A stretch of 64,000 nucleotides of DNA, from the NCBI RefSeq assembly GCF_002776695.1, contig NZ_LFJC01000003.1:1684573-1748572 (forward strand), given 5' to 3'. The stretch comes from Bradyrhizobium nitroreducens (GTDB lineage Bacteria > Pseudomonadota > Alphaproteobacteria > Rhizobiales > Xanthobacteraceae). A program made the position numbers and the translations under genes. The notes under the pieces were generated by a model. It was not told the DNA's origin, did no database searches, and saw nothing but the letters and a program-made list of their open reading frames with translations. Positions 8,289 to 16,872 of the stretch are shown piece by piece; position 1 is the first letter of the stretch, and each line of letters begins with the position of its first letter.

Positions 8289-9674
8289 ATGACGATCGAC
8301 GCTTCCCTAGACGCCGTCCCGCCGCGCGCACCGGTCGCCTCCCCCATTGCGAGCCTGCTGACCGCGCCGATCCTGCCGACGCTGCTCCGGCTCGCGATCC
8401 CCAACATGATCGCGATGGTCGGCAGCACGCTGGTCGCGATCGCCGAGACCTCCTATATCGGCCGGCTCGGCACCATCCCGCTGGCCGCGATCGCGCTGGT
8501 GTTTCCGTTCGCGATGCTGACGCAGATGATGAGCGCGGGTGCGATGGGCGGCGGCGTGTCGTCCGCGATCAGCCGCGCGCTCGGCGCGGGGAATCGCGAC
8601 CGCGCCGCGACGCTGGCGCTGCATGCCGCCATCATCGGCCTCTGCGGCGGGCTGTTCTTCACGGTGATGATGCTCGTCTTCGGCCGCACGTTCTTCACGC
8701 TGCTTGGCGGCCGCGAGCGCGTGCTCGAGGAAGCCAGCGGCTATTCACAGGTGCTGTTCTCCGGCGCGGTCGCGATCTGGCTCGTCAACACGCTGGCCTC
8801 GGTGATCCGCGGCACCGGCGACATGCGCCTGCCCTCGATGACGCTGATTGGCGCGAGCGTGCTGCAGATTGCGCTCGGCGGCACGCTTGGGCTCGGCCTG
8901 TTCGGCGTCAAGCAATTCGGCATGCCGGGTGTCGCGGCCGGCCAGCTGATCGCGTTCAGTTGCGCGGCGATCTTCTTCCTCTGGTATCTATCGTCCGGCC
9001 GCAGCCGGCTGCAGCTCGATTTCCGCGCCTTCCATTTCGAGCGCGCGATGTTCCTGGACATTCTGAAAGTGGGCGCGGTCGCCTGCCTGTCGCCGCTCCA
9101 AACCGTGCTCACGATCTTGATCTTCACAAGAATACTCGCGACCTTCGGCACCGAAATGCTGGCCGGCTACGGCATCGGCTCGCGGCTCGAATTCCTGCTG
9201 ATCCCGATCACCTTCGCCTTCGGCATCGCCTCGGTGCCGATGGTCGGCATGGCGATGGGCGCGGGACAGGTGAAACGCGCGCGGCGTGTGGCCTGGACTG
9301 CGGCGGCGGCCTCCGCGCTGACCGTCGGCCTGATCGGGCTCGTCATCGCACTCGATCCGGCGCTGTGGGTGTCGCTGTTCACTGGGGATCCCGGCGTCAC
9401 CGCCGCCGCACACAGCTATTTCCACTGGGCCGGTCCGGCCTTCGCGTTCTTCGGCATGGGCGTGTCGCTGTATTTCTCCTCGCAAGGCGCGGCGCGTGTC
9501 GGCGGTCCCGTGCTGGCCTCCACCGCGCGGCTTCTGATCGTCGCGATCGGCGGGATCGGTCTGATGACGGCGCAAGCGCCGGCCTGGACGCTGTTCGCGC
9601 TGGTCGGCGGTGCCATGGTCGTGTTCGGCCTGTCGACTGCGGCCTCGGTCGCCTTCGCGCGCTGGGGCAAATGA
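8289..9674 (+). CDS. MATE-family efflux transporter
   Basis: 461 residues with twelve predicted membrane helices in two homologous halves. The first half begins LRLAIPNMIAMVGSTLVAIAE, typical of MATE proteins, and the second half restarts near VACLSPLQTVLTI. It uses a sodium or proton gradient to export organic cations or metabolites. It lies 81 bases behind the acetyltransferase gene. A long overlapping frame seven bases upstream is a shadow of this gene. Confidence 0.9.
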   Translation: MTIDASLDAVPPRAPVASPIASLLTAPILPTLLRLAIPNMIAMVGSTLVAIAETSYIGRLGTIPLAAIALVFPFAMLTQMMSAGAMGGGVSSAISRALGAGNRDRAATLALHAAIIGLCGGLFFTVMMLVFGRTFFTLLGGRERVLEEASGYSQVLFSGAVAIWLVNTLASVIRGTGDMRLPSMTLIGASVLQIALGGTLGLGLFGVKQFGMPGVAAGQLIAFSCAAIFFLWYLSSGRSRLQLDFRAFHFERAMFLDILKVGAVACLSPLQTVLTILIFTRILATFGTEMLAGYGIGSRLEFLLIPITFAFGIASVPMVGMAMGAGQVKRARRVAWTAAAASALTVGLIGLVIALDPALWVSLFTGDPGVTAAAHSYFHWAGPAFAFFGMGVSLYFSSQGAARVGGPVLASTARLLIVAIGGIGLMTAQAPAWTLFALVGGAMVVFGLSTAASVAFARWGK

Positions 9675-9782
9675 GCGCAGGTATGTAAACGCACATCGAT
9701 AAACGCAGGAATGTGATTCCGGCCGGCGTTGCACTATCTCGCCGGGCTGCTATGGAGGCGCTCCATTTTCGGGGCCCTTTCC

Positions 9783-10217
9783 ATGACTTCCAGATTCGCC
9801 GCTCTCATCCTCCTCCTCGCCGCGCTGCTTGGGACGTCTGCCGCTCATGCGCAGAACGTCGACGGGACGTGGCTGACCCAGGCGGGCGATGCGCGCGTCA
9901 AGATCACCAAATGCGGCGGCGGCATCTGCGGCCACATCGTCTGGCTGCGCGAGCCCTACGACACGGCGACCGGCCAGCCTGCTACCGACAGCAAGAATCC
10001 CAATCCTGCGCTCGCCAAGCGGTCCATGATCGGCCTGCCGCTGTTCAGCGGCATGGAGCCCGCGGGGCCGAACAAATGGTCCGGCCAGATCTACAACGCC
10101 GACGACGGCAGCACCTATGCCAGCAGCATCAGCGTCACCGGCGCGGATTCGCTGCGGGTCGAAGGCTGCGTCGGCGCGCTCTGCGGCGGCGAGACCTGGA
10201 CGCGCGCGGGACGGTGA
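9783..10217 (+). CDS. Secreted DUF2147 domain protein
   Basis: 144 residues. The signal peptide runs MTSRFAALILLLAALLG to AHA, and the mature part begins QNVDGTWLTQAGDARVKI, followed by KCGGGICGHIVWL. This is the start of the DUF2147 beta-barrel domain with its conserved Cys pair. The frame is open 54 bases further upstream, but the ATG at 9783 begins the signal peptide. Probably periplasmic; function unknown. Confidence 0.85.
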   Translation: MTSRFAALILLLAALLGTSAAHAQNVDGTWLTQAGDARVKITKCGGGICGHIVWLREPYDTATGQPATDSKNPNPALAKRSMIGLPLFSGMEPAGPNKWSGQIYNADDGSTYASSISVTGADSLRVEGCVGALCGGETWTRAGR

Positions 10218-10292
10218 GGTCGACGAACTCTCGTGCCCCGGCTCTGTGCAGCACCGCTACGCATTGCAGCGCGTCCGGGACACAAGAATACT

Positions 10293-11438
10293 TCACGCCA
10301 TCATCGCCTTCAGCGCCGTCGCCGCCGAGGCGTAGCCGCCTCGTGCGCCATCGATGAAGTGCACGTGATCGCTGCGCAACGCCGACGGCGTGAAGCAGGT
10401 CATCATGGCGGCGTCCTGCGGATGGAGGCCGTAGCGCACGACGCCTTCGCGTGCGGCCGCCGCCAGGCGATCGCACAGCGCGCGTTCGAGCTCCGGCGTA
10501 CAGTCGAGGATCATGCGCAGACCGTCGTCATATTTCCTGAAGTCGGAATTCTCGACGACCTGACGCCTGTAGAGGTTGGGCACGAAGCCGCCGACCTTGA
10601 GGTCGAAGCGCATGACCAGATAGACGAACAGCGTGTAGGCCAGCACGGTGGCGCGGCGCGCGATCAGCGGGCCGCCGCGCCTGGTCCGGGCCTCGTAGTC
10701 CAGCCCCTGCGGCGGCCATTTCAGCGGCGGCCCCTGCGGCGGCACCGGGCGCGCACCATCCGGGCTGCGCTCGACGAGGTGGATGATGTCCTCGATCACC
10801 TTGCGAAACAGATGCGGATCGGCGTCCCGTGCCGGCATCACCAGCACCGAAAGGATCAGCCCACGCGAGGCCGGCATCACCTCGAAGCGGCAGGACAGGC
10901 CCGAGAGATCGGGCTGCGTGCCCGCCGGGGCTTCCGGCACGGCAAACTCGCCACGCTTCATCGCAGCGTCGGCGAAGGCGAGCCCGCCGCCGGAGAACAT
11001 CGCATAGGACAAATTGGCCGACGGACCGAAGCGCGCGACACGCACATCGAGGCCCTGCGCGCGAATGGCGCTCACCGGCACCAGTGCAACGCGCATGGTC
11101 AGATCGAGGTCTTCCCGCACCCAGGTGGCGGTCGCGGCCAGCGCCTCGCGCGCGGCAGTCAGGTCGGACGGCGCGACGGCAAAACTTGCGCCGTCGCCGC
11201 CGAACACGAAGGGGAATTCGCGTCCCTCCAACGCGTTCGTCACTGCCGCGATCACGGCGGCGCCGGCCATGTTGACCGCCTTGTAGCGCTGCGCCGCGAT
11301 CGCCTTGGTGGAATCGACGATATCGGCAACGCCGATGCTCCAGTCATCCGGGAGCGGCGCGTAAAGCGCGGGGTCCATCAGGCTGGTGAAGCCGCGAAAG
11401 ACGGGAATGCCGTCATAGAAGGATTCGCCTGAGGTCAT
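10293..11438 (-). CDS. DUF3095 family protein, nucleotide-cyclase-like fold
   Basis: 381 residues. Near the N-terminus SIGVADIVDSTKAIA followed by FVFGGDGASF resembles the metal-binding Asp and the FGGDG core of class III cyclase/GGDEF folds, as known for DUF3095. Catalytic activity is unproven. The ATG at 11438 is chosen over an open stretch reaching 11576, because conserved sequence begins here (MTSGESFYDGIPVF). The upstream region carries three CAACAAGATG repeats and a FixK-type box shared with the divergent gene. Confidence 0.8.
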   Translation of the reverse strand: MTSGESFYDGIPVFRGFTSLMDPALYAPLPDDWSIGVADIVDSTKAIAAQRYKAVNMAGAAVIAAVTNALEGREFPFVFGGDGASFAVAPSDLTAAREALAATATWVREDLDLTMRVALVPVSAIRAQGLDVRVARFGPSANLSYAMFSGGGLAFADAAMKRGEFAVPEAPAGTQPDLSGLSCRFEVMPASRGLILSVLVMPARDADPHLFRKVIEDIIHLVERSPDGARPVPPQGPPLKWPPQGLDYEARTRRGGPLIARRATVLAYTLFVYLVMRFDLKVGGFVPNLYRRQVVENSDFRKYDDGLRMILDCTPELERALCDRLAAAAREGVVRYGLHPQDAAMMTCFTPSALRSDHVHFIDGARGGYASAATALKAMMA

Positions 11439-11541
11439 CGGGGATGCCGGATGGTTGGAATGCGCAACAAATACGTGGCAGGATCGATCCGGGTTCGCCG
11501 GTCGGCGGCCCCTTCCGATCATTGGCCGAAACAGGCCAAGA

Positions 11542-11580
11542 CAACAAGATGCCGCAACAAGATGCGGCGGCAACAAGATG
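11542..11580. repeat. Three direct repeats of CAACAAGATG
   Basis: Exact copies start at 11542, 11555 and 11571, spaced 13 and 16 bases. They sit in the 238-base divergent region, about 30 bases from the FixK-type box. They may be protein-binding iterons or a simple-sequence expansion. Confidence 0.6.
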
Positions 11581-11609
11581 GGGCCGCGCTGCGATGCCGC
11601 AGCAGGTCA

Positions 11610-11623
11610 TTGATCGGCATCAA
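11610..11623. promoter_or_regulatory. FixK/FNR-type box TTGATCGGCATCAA
   Basis: A perfect match to TTGA-N6-TCAA, the FixK2/FNR half-site arrangement. Its centre is 60 bases upstream of the ribbon-helix-helix start codon (plus strand), which would allow activation from -40. It is 178 bases from the DUF3095 start on the other strand. It predicts low-oxygen control of one or both genes. Confidence 0.6.
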
Positions 11624-11676
11624 ACGACCGGCCGGCGAGTGCGGCTATCGTCGTCCAGCTCCACGGGTTTCATGGG

Positions 11677-12075
11677 ATGATCGAGGTGTCCGACTTCGGC
11701 AGCAAGGACTCCACCTCTCCGGTCCGCCGGCGCACGGGCATCGACCCGATCAGCGCGGTGAAGATGCCCGAAAGATTGACGGAAGCCGTCGATGCCTGGG
11801 CTGAAGCCCATCGCCTGACCCGTTCGGATGCCATCTGCAAGCTGATCGAGCTGGGCCTGAAGATCGCGCCCCCGGTGCTCCCGTCGGAACACCCGGTCGC
11901 CTCGGAGGCCACCAGGAGCGAGGAGATCGCCATCCACGAGATCGAGACGCTGCTCGATCCGGCCCTGCCGGCCGACGAACGTGAGCGACGCATCCGCCGC
12001 CTCACCGAAGGGCCGCCGGAATTTTCCCACGAACGGATCGACCTGCCGAAGGATTCCCCGAAGCACGGGACGTGA
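11677..12075 (+). CDS. Ribbon-helix-helix protein
   Basis: 132 residues. The segment VKMPERLTEAVDAWAEAHRLTRSDAICKLIELGL reads as a beta strand and two helices of an RHH DNA-binding domain (shown here in parts: VKMPERLTEAVDAWAEA then HRLTRSDAICKLIELGL). The C-terminal 60 residues are charged and contain ADERERRIRRLTEGP. No toxin gene is adjacent, so it may be a stand-alone regulator. The FixK-type box upstream suggests induction at low oxygen. Confidence 0.75.
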   Translation: MIEVSDFGSKDSTSPVRRRTGIDPISAVKMPERLTEAVDAWAEAHRLTRSDAICKLIELGLKIAPPVLPSEHPVASEATRSEEIAIHEIETLLDPALPADERERRIRRLTEGPPEFSHERIDLPKDSPKHGT

Positions 12076-12079
12076 GCAG

Positions 12080-12289
12080 CTAATGCAGCTTCTCGTCCTG
12101 GCGCTTGCGCAAGGCATCGAGGGACGCGTCATGGCAGCCGACCAGGCGCACGAATTGCTGCGGGTACATTTCATAGCCGTGACTGCCGGAATTCTGGTGC
12201 GTCATCGGCGGGCAGCGGACGTCGTCCAGCCTGGCGCGGGATTGCTCCGTCGGGCCCTGATGTGAAGCGGTCATGTTTGGCATGGCCAT
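12080..12289 (-). CDS. Small hypothetical protein
   Basis: 69 residues from the ATG at 12289, with AGGGAG about eight bases upstream. The C-terminal part (YEMYPQQFVRLVGCHDASLD) looks like real protein, and I believe similar small proteins occur in Bradyrhizobium. No domain recognised. It converges with the RHH gene, five bases apart. Confidence 0.6.
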   Translation of the reverse strand: MAMPNMTASHQGPTEQSRARLDDVRCPPMTHQNSGSHGYEMYPQQFVRLVGCHDASLDALRKRQDEKLH

Positions 12290-12415
12290 GGACTGCTCCC
12301 TGTCGATTAGGGCAGATCGATTGACGTAACCCAATCGATTGCGGGGCATCTTACGACCAAATCCGGCTGAATGTCATTGTGCCGGATCAACGCAATCATG
12401 ACGGCCGGGTTCCGC

Positions 12416-13138
12416 CTATGCCGTATTCCCGGCATCGACGGTGAACACGGATCCGGTGACGTTGCGGCCGCCTTCGCCGAGCAGATATTCCACCATGCGT
12501 GCGACGTCGTCCGTCTCCGGCAGGCGGCGCAGCGCGCTGCGGCCAGCGATGCGCTTGCGCCCTTCTTCGGACAGATTGTGCGTGAGCTCCGTGTCGATGA
12601 AGCCCGGTGCAATCGCGTTCACGGTGATGCCGACCTTGCCCACCTCGCGCGCCAGCGAGCGGGTGAAGCCGGTGGCAGCCGCCTTGGTCGCGCCATAGAC
12701 GGACAGGCCGTTATAGCCGGTCGTCGCAATGATCGAGGAGATGTTGATGATGCGGCCCGCGCCGTCCGCCATCATCTGCCGCGCCACATATTTGGTGAGG
12801 ATGATCGGCGACAGCACGTTGAGCTGCACCAGCGCCTGGATCTCGGAATTATGCATGGTGGCGAGCAGGCCTTCGGTGCCGAGACCGGCATTGTTGACGA
12901 GGCCGTAGACCGGGCCGAATTCGTCGCGCACCAGCTTTGCGAAAGCCGGAATGGCGTCGATCACGGCAAGGTCGCAGGCGCGGAAATGCAGTCGCCCATC
13001 CGACTCCACGATCGCAGCCTTGAGCTCGTCGCTCTCGCGCCGCGCCGCCGCGATCACGTTATAGCCGGCGCCGGCCAGGCGCTTGCCGATCGCGAGGCCG
13101 ATGCCGCGACTGCCGCCGGTGACGAGGACATTATGCAT
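12416..13138 (-). CDS. Short-chain dehydrogenase, FabG-like
   Basis: 240 residues. The Rossmann motif is TGGSRGIGLA, the structural motif NNAG is present, the catalytic residues are Ser in INISSIIA and YGATK (Tyr-x-x-x-Lys), and PGFID follows. It most resembles 3-oxoacyl-ACP reductases using NAD(P)H. Its start overlaps the AMP-ligase stop by eight bases, so it is the last gene of the ACP operon and probably reduces a carrier-bound or ligase-activated acid. Confidence 0.88.
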   Translation of the reverse strand: MHNVLVTGGSRGIGLAIGKRLAGAGYNVIAAARRESDELKAAIVESDGRLHFRACDLAVIDAIPAFAKLVRDEFGPVYGLVNNAGLGTEGLLATMHNSEIQALVQLNVLSPIILTKYVARQMMADGAGRIINISSIIATTGYNGLSVYGATKAAATGFTRSLAREVGKVGITVNAIAPGFIDTELTHNLSEEGRKRIAGRSALRRLPETDDVARMVEYLLGEGGRNVTGSVFTVDAGNTA

Positions 13139-14513
13139 CGGTGCGCGCCAATTTTCCGGCCGGGGTGACGTCGAGCGCCTCGACGAAGCGGATCACCGCC
13201 GGCACCTTGTGGGACGCGAGCTGTGCCCGGCATCGCTCCAGGATCTGGTCGCGGATCTCCTTCGCGCGCGTGGGATCGGTGCCCTCGGTCAGGATCACGT
13301 CCGCGACCACGATGCCGCCGGTGATGGGGCTCTTCCGCGACTTCGCCCGCGACATCCGCACGTCGGGATGGCGGTTGATGACCGCCTCGATCTCCTCAGG
13401 ATGGACCTTCAGCCCGCCGATATTGATGATGCCGCCGCGGCGACCGACGAAATAATAGCGATCACCGCGCCGTTCGACGATGTCGCCGCTGTCGACGAAC
13501 CCGTCGTCATCGGTGAGCGCCGCGGCGCTGCGGCCGACATAGGCATGTGCAGTGCGCGTCGAACGGATCCGCAGCGAGCCGTCCACCACCTTCATCTCGA
13601 CGCCATTGCGATTGCCGAGATAGTCGGCCGGAAAGCCTTCCAGCCCGTCGTTCACGGCGAAGCCGACGCCGGCTTCGGTCGAGGCATAGGCATGACCGAC
13701 GGAAGAATTGGGAAATGCCGCCTTCAGCCCGTCGAGCACAGCCTGGTCGGCGATTTCACCGGAGAGGCGGACATAGGCCGGGGCGAATTGCGCGGCCGAA
13801 CCGCTCATCAGGAGCTTGCGCCAATGCGACGGCGTGCCGGAAATGTGCGAGACGCCGCGCGCCTTCAGCCGCGCGACGTGATCGCCGAGCGCCTCATGCG
13901 GATCGGACAACACCATCGAGCCGCCGGAGAGGATGGCGCGAAGGAAGATCTGCAGGCCGCCATAGCGCCGGATGTCGTAGAACGTCGCCCAGACCGGCGC
14001 AGGTCCGCGCGCGGAGCCTTCGGCAACGATCGCGCCGGTCAACGCTTCCAGCGTGTGGCCGACGATTTTCGGCACGCCCGAGGTACCCGAGGTGAGCATC
14101 AGCCATTCCGTGGCGCGCTCGGTCCTGGCCGGCGCGGTGACTGTTGGCGGCAATTGCGCGGTGACGACGAGCGACACGCCCGAATCGGCCCAGTGATCGG
14201 GCTCGTCAGTGACGACGGCATCGATCCCGGCATCCGCGATCAGCGCGTCGAGATGCGCCGGGTTGAGATCGGGCGGACACAGCAGCATGCGACGCGCGAT
14301 GCCGTCGAGCTCGATCATGGCGAGGCCCGACCGGAGCTGGTCGGACAATTTGAGCAGCACGGCGCGACCCGACAATTCGCGCAAGCGGCCGCCGAGGACC
14401 GTCTGCGACAGGATGTCGGTCAGCGAGACGACATCATGCGCATCGGAGATCGTGCGTCCCTTCAGCTCCGCGCCGAGATGGTCGCGGAGGGCGAAAATCT
14501 CACGCGGGGACAT
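13131..14513 (-). CDS. AMP-binding acyl/aryl adenylating enzyme
   Basis: 460 residues, short for the family. The P-loop LTSGTSGVPK, the YASTEAG core motif, VDSGDIVER and the C-terminal catalytic GKLART (Lys) are present. It probably adenylates a carboxylic acid and loads it on the ACP encoded just upstream. The ATG at 14513 overlaps the ACP gene by 14 bases; the frame is open further upstream but only as a shadow of the ACP gene. The substrate cannot be read from the sequence. Confidence 0.85.
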   Translation of the reverse strand: MSPREIFALRDHLGAELKGRTISDAHDVVSLTDILSQTVLGGRLRELSGRAVLLKLSDQLRSGLAMIELDGIARRMLLCPPDLNPAHLDALIADAGIDAVVTDEPDHWADSGVSLVVTAQLPPTVTAPARTERATEWLMLTSGTSGVPKIVGHTLEALTGAIVAEGSARGPAPVWATFYDIRRYGGLQIFLRAILSGGSMVLSDPHEALGDHVARLKARGVSHISGTPSHWRKLLMSGSAAQFAPAYVRLSGEIADQAVLDGLKAAFPNSSVGHAYASTEAGVGFAVNDGLEGFPADYLGNRNGVEMKVVDGSLRIRSTRTAHAYVGRSAAALTDDDGFVDSGDIVERRGDRYYFVGRRGGIINIGGLKVHPEEIEAVINRHPDVRMSRAKSRKSPITGGIVVADVILTEGTDPTRAKEIRDQILERCRAQLASHKVPAVIRFVEALDVTPAGKLARTDA

Positions 14514-14745
14514 TTTCGTAGGCCCGCACGAAATCGCCCACCGTGGCGGGGAACGCTGCGTCCTCGGAAATGGTGAAGGGATCGACGCCGGTGTCGTCCT
14601 CGAGGCGCGCGACGAGAATGGCGAAGGCGAGTGAATCGAAACCCGTCTCGTGCAGCGACAGATCGTCCGACAGCTCCGGAAGCGCGACCTTCTGCTCCTT
14701 GGCGATCTGCCGGATCGCCTCAATGACCTTAGACCTTACCGACAT
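14500..14745 (-). CDS. Acyl carrier protein
   Basis: 81 residues. The phosphopantetheine site is the Ser in ETGFDSLAFA. The sequence is acidic with four predicted helices. It is first in a three-gene overlapping operon with an adenylating enzyme and a reductase. This is not the fatty-acid-synthesis acpP context (no fabD/fabF nearby), so it is a dedicated carrier for a small pathway. Confidence 0.88.
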   Translation of the reverse strand: MSVRSKVIEAIRQIAKEQKVALPELSDDLSLHETGFDSLAFAILVARLEDDTGVDPFTISEDAAFPATVGDFVRAYENVPA

Positions 14746-14885
14746 GGCTGGCTCGCTTTGTTATCGTTGGCGTTGCGGCGGCTCTTGCTGGCCGCCTCCC
14801 CATGGCGGCTTGTTTACCCGAGAGAAGTAAATGCCTTCTTGGACAATTCAGATAAAATTGGACCTATCTGTCGATTTTGGCGGGG

Positions 14886-16700
14886 CTACAGCCTGATCGA
14901 GCCATCCAGGATGGCGGCATAAGCCTCGGCATCCAGCGGGACGTACGCTCCGGATTTCGGCTCTGCCATGAACAGCGGATCGGAGATGGTGGAAGGATCG
15001 AATCCTTCCCGCGACAGATCGCCCTTCTTCTGCTTGAACGTTTCGGTCGCATCGATCTCGCCGGAGATGCGGATGAACACGGGCCGCGCATAGGCCGGCA
15101 GGCGCTGCGCGAGATGCGCAGGCAGTGCCGTCATGTCAAAGCCCTCGTTGACGACGATCGCACTCATGCCGGCGCGGCCGTCGGCACCGGGGATGCTGAC
15201 GCCGTAGGTGGTGGCGTCGACCACGCCGGTGAAATCGCGCATCATCTCGTTCACCTCCGAGGTCGCGACGTTCTCGCCCTTCCAGCGGAACGTATCCCCG
15301 ATGCGATCGACGAAATGAAAGAAGCCCTTGTCGTCGATCCGCATCAGGTCGCCGGTGCGAAACCAGGCGTCGCCCTTGGCAAAGACATCGCGCAGGACCT
15401 TCTTCTCGGTCTCGCCGGCGTCGGTGTAGCCCTCGAAGCGGCCGCCGCCCTCGTCGGCGGTGCCGATGCGGCCGATCGCCTCGCCCGCCTCGCCGCGGGC
15501 ACAGGCGATGCAGAAGCCCTCGTCGTTGCGCAGCGGCGAACCGCTGTCGGGGTCGAGCCTGACGAGATTGGCGGGGAAGCGGTGCGCGAGCAGCGGCGGG
15601 ATGCGGCCGATCGCGCCCGGCTGGCCCTCGACGTTGAACAGCGAGAAATTGCCTTCCGTCGCCGCATAGAATTCGAGGATGCGGGGAATGGCGAAACGAT
15701 CCTGAAAATCTTCCCAGATGTCGCCGCGCAGGCCGTTGCCGCAGACGAGGCGCAAGCGATGGCGGTTCTCGTATTCCGACGGCGGTGCCTTGAGCAGGTA
15801 ACGGCAGAGCTCGCCGATATATTGAAACAGCGTGCAGTCGTGGCGGACGATGTCGGGCCAGAAATGCGAGGCAGAAAACTTCTCGGCGATCACCACCGAG
15901 CCGCCGGCGGCGAGCATGCTGCACGGCGCAACGATGCCACCGACGGAGTGAAACAGCGGCAGGCAATCATAGAGCCGGTCCTGCGGCGTGGCGCCGGTGA
16001 GTCCGGCGAACCAAAAACCCCAATTGAGAATGCGTCGGTGGCTGATGCTGGCGGCCTTCGGCAGGCCCGTCGTGCCCGAGGTGTAGATCAGCAGCGCACG
16101 GTCGTTGATGGTGACCTCGCCGCGCTCCTCCTGCGACAGGGGAGCATCGTCCAGCACCGCAAGTGCGACATCGATGGCGCGATCGCCGCGGGCATCGCCG
16201 TGGGTCCACACCTTGGCCTCTGTCTTCAGGTGCGGTGCGGCGCCATCCAACATCTCCGTCAGCTCATGCGCCACGATGATATGAGCGGGCCTGGCGACGT
16301 CGATGCAGTGCGCGAGCGACGGCCCGACCAGCTTGGTGTTGAGGAGCGCGACCACACCGCCGACCCGGCTGATGCCGAGCCACGCCGCGACATAGTCGAT
16401 GCCGTTCGGCATGATCAAGGCGACGGTATCACCCTTGGCGACGCCGACCGAGCGCGCCCAGCGCGCGTAGCGATTGATGCGCCTCGACAGGCCCGCGTAG
16501 GCGAGACTTGCGTCGTCCGTGACCAGCGCGACGCGGTCGGGCTGCCGCTGCGCCCAATCGTCGACCACGTCGGCGAACAGACGTCCCGGCAGCGTCTCGA
16601 TCCGCGCGGTGAGCTCGATGGCCTTCAGCCAGATCTTTGAAGCCGAAGGCGGGCGTGCGACTTTCGGGCGCTCGATGATACCGGTCGTCATCCCGTCCAT
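14886..16700 (-). CDS. Long/very-long-chain acyl-CoA synthetase, FATP-like
   Basis: 604 residues. AMP-binding motifs YTSGTTGLPKAA and YAATEGNFSLFN, the latter typical of the very-long-chain acyl-CoA synthetase / FATP group, then YTDAGETEKKVL and FRTGDLMRID. It activates fatty acids to CoA thioesters. It lies 140 bases upstream of the ACP operon on the minus strand only if read through; separate promoters are more likely. A second ATG nine bases in could be the start. Confidence 0.88.
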   Translation of the reverse strand: MDGMTTGIIERPKVARPPSASKIWLKAIELTARIETLPGRLFADVVDDWAQRQPDRVALVTDDASLAYAGLSRRINRYARWARSVGVAKGDTVALIMPNGIDYVAAWLGISRVGGVVALLNTKLVGPSLAHCIDVARPAHIIVAHELTEMLDGAAPHLKTEAKVWTHGDARGDRAIDVALAVLDDAPLSQEERGEVTINDRALLIYTSGTTGLPKAASISHRRILNWGFWFAGLTGATPQDRLYDCLPLFHSVGGIVAPCSMLAAGGSVVIAEKFSASHFWPDIVRHDCTLFQYIGELCRYLLKAPPSEYENRHRLRLVCGNGLRGDIWEDFQDRFAIPRILEFYAATEGNFSLFNVEGQPGAIGRIPPLLAHRFPANLVRLDPDSGSPLRNDEGFCIACARGEAGEAIGRIGTADEGGGRFEGYTDAGETEKKVLRDVFAKGDAWFRTGDLMRIDDKGFFHFVDRIGDTFRWKGENVATSEVNEMMRDFTGVVDATTYGVSIPGADGRAGMSAIVVNEGFDMTALPAHLAQRLPAYARPVFIRISGEIDATETFKQKKGDLSREGFDPSTISDPLFMAEPKSGAYVPLDAEAYAAILDGSIRL

Positions 16701-16872
16701 GCTTTCGGGGCTGTCTGCTATTTTCCCAAGCTTAGCCCGTGCGCTTTGCCCAGGTGTTAAGAGACAAGGTAAAACGCGGTTAGGACGCGATTAACTCTAG
16801 CGATCCTTTACCAAGCCGGCGGGATCGGCGTGCGCGGTTGCACGATTCTTGCGATAGCAAAGCGAGAATGGG

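Noticed and set aside
8282..9688. A 468-codon frame on the same strand as the MATE gene
   Set aside because: It is Arg/Ala/Asp-rich nonsense in a shifted frame over a clear MATE transporter.
10233..11432. A 399-codon frame antisense to the DUF3095 gene
   Set aside because: His/Arg-rich translation typical of codon-bias shadows.
14877..16640. A 587-codon frame antisense to the acyl-CoA synthetase
   Set aside because: It only mirrors the synthetase gene, which has all AMP-binding motifs.
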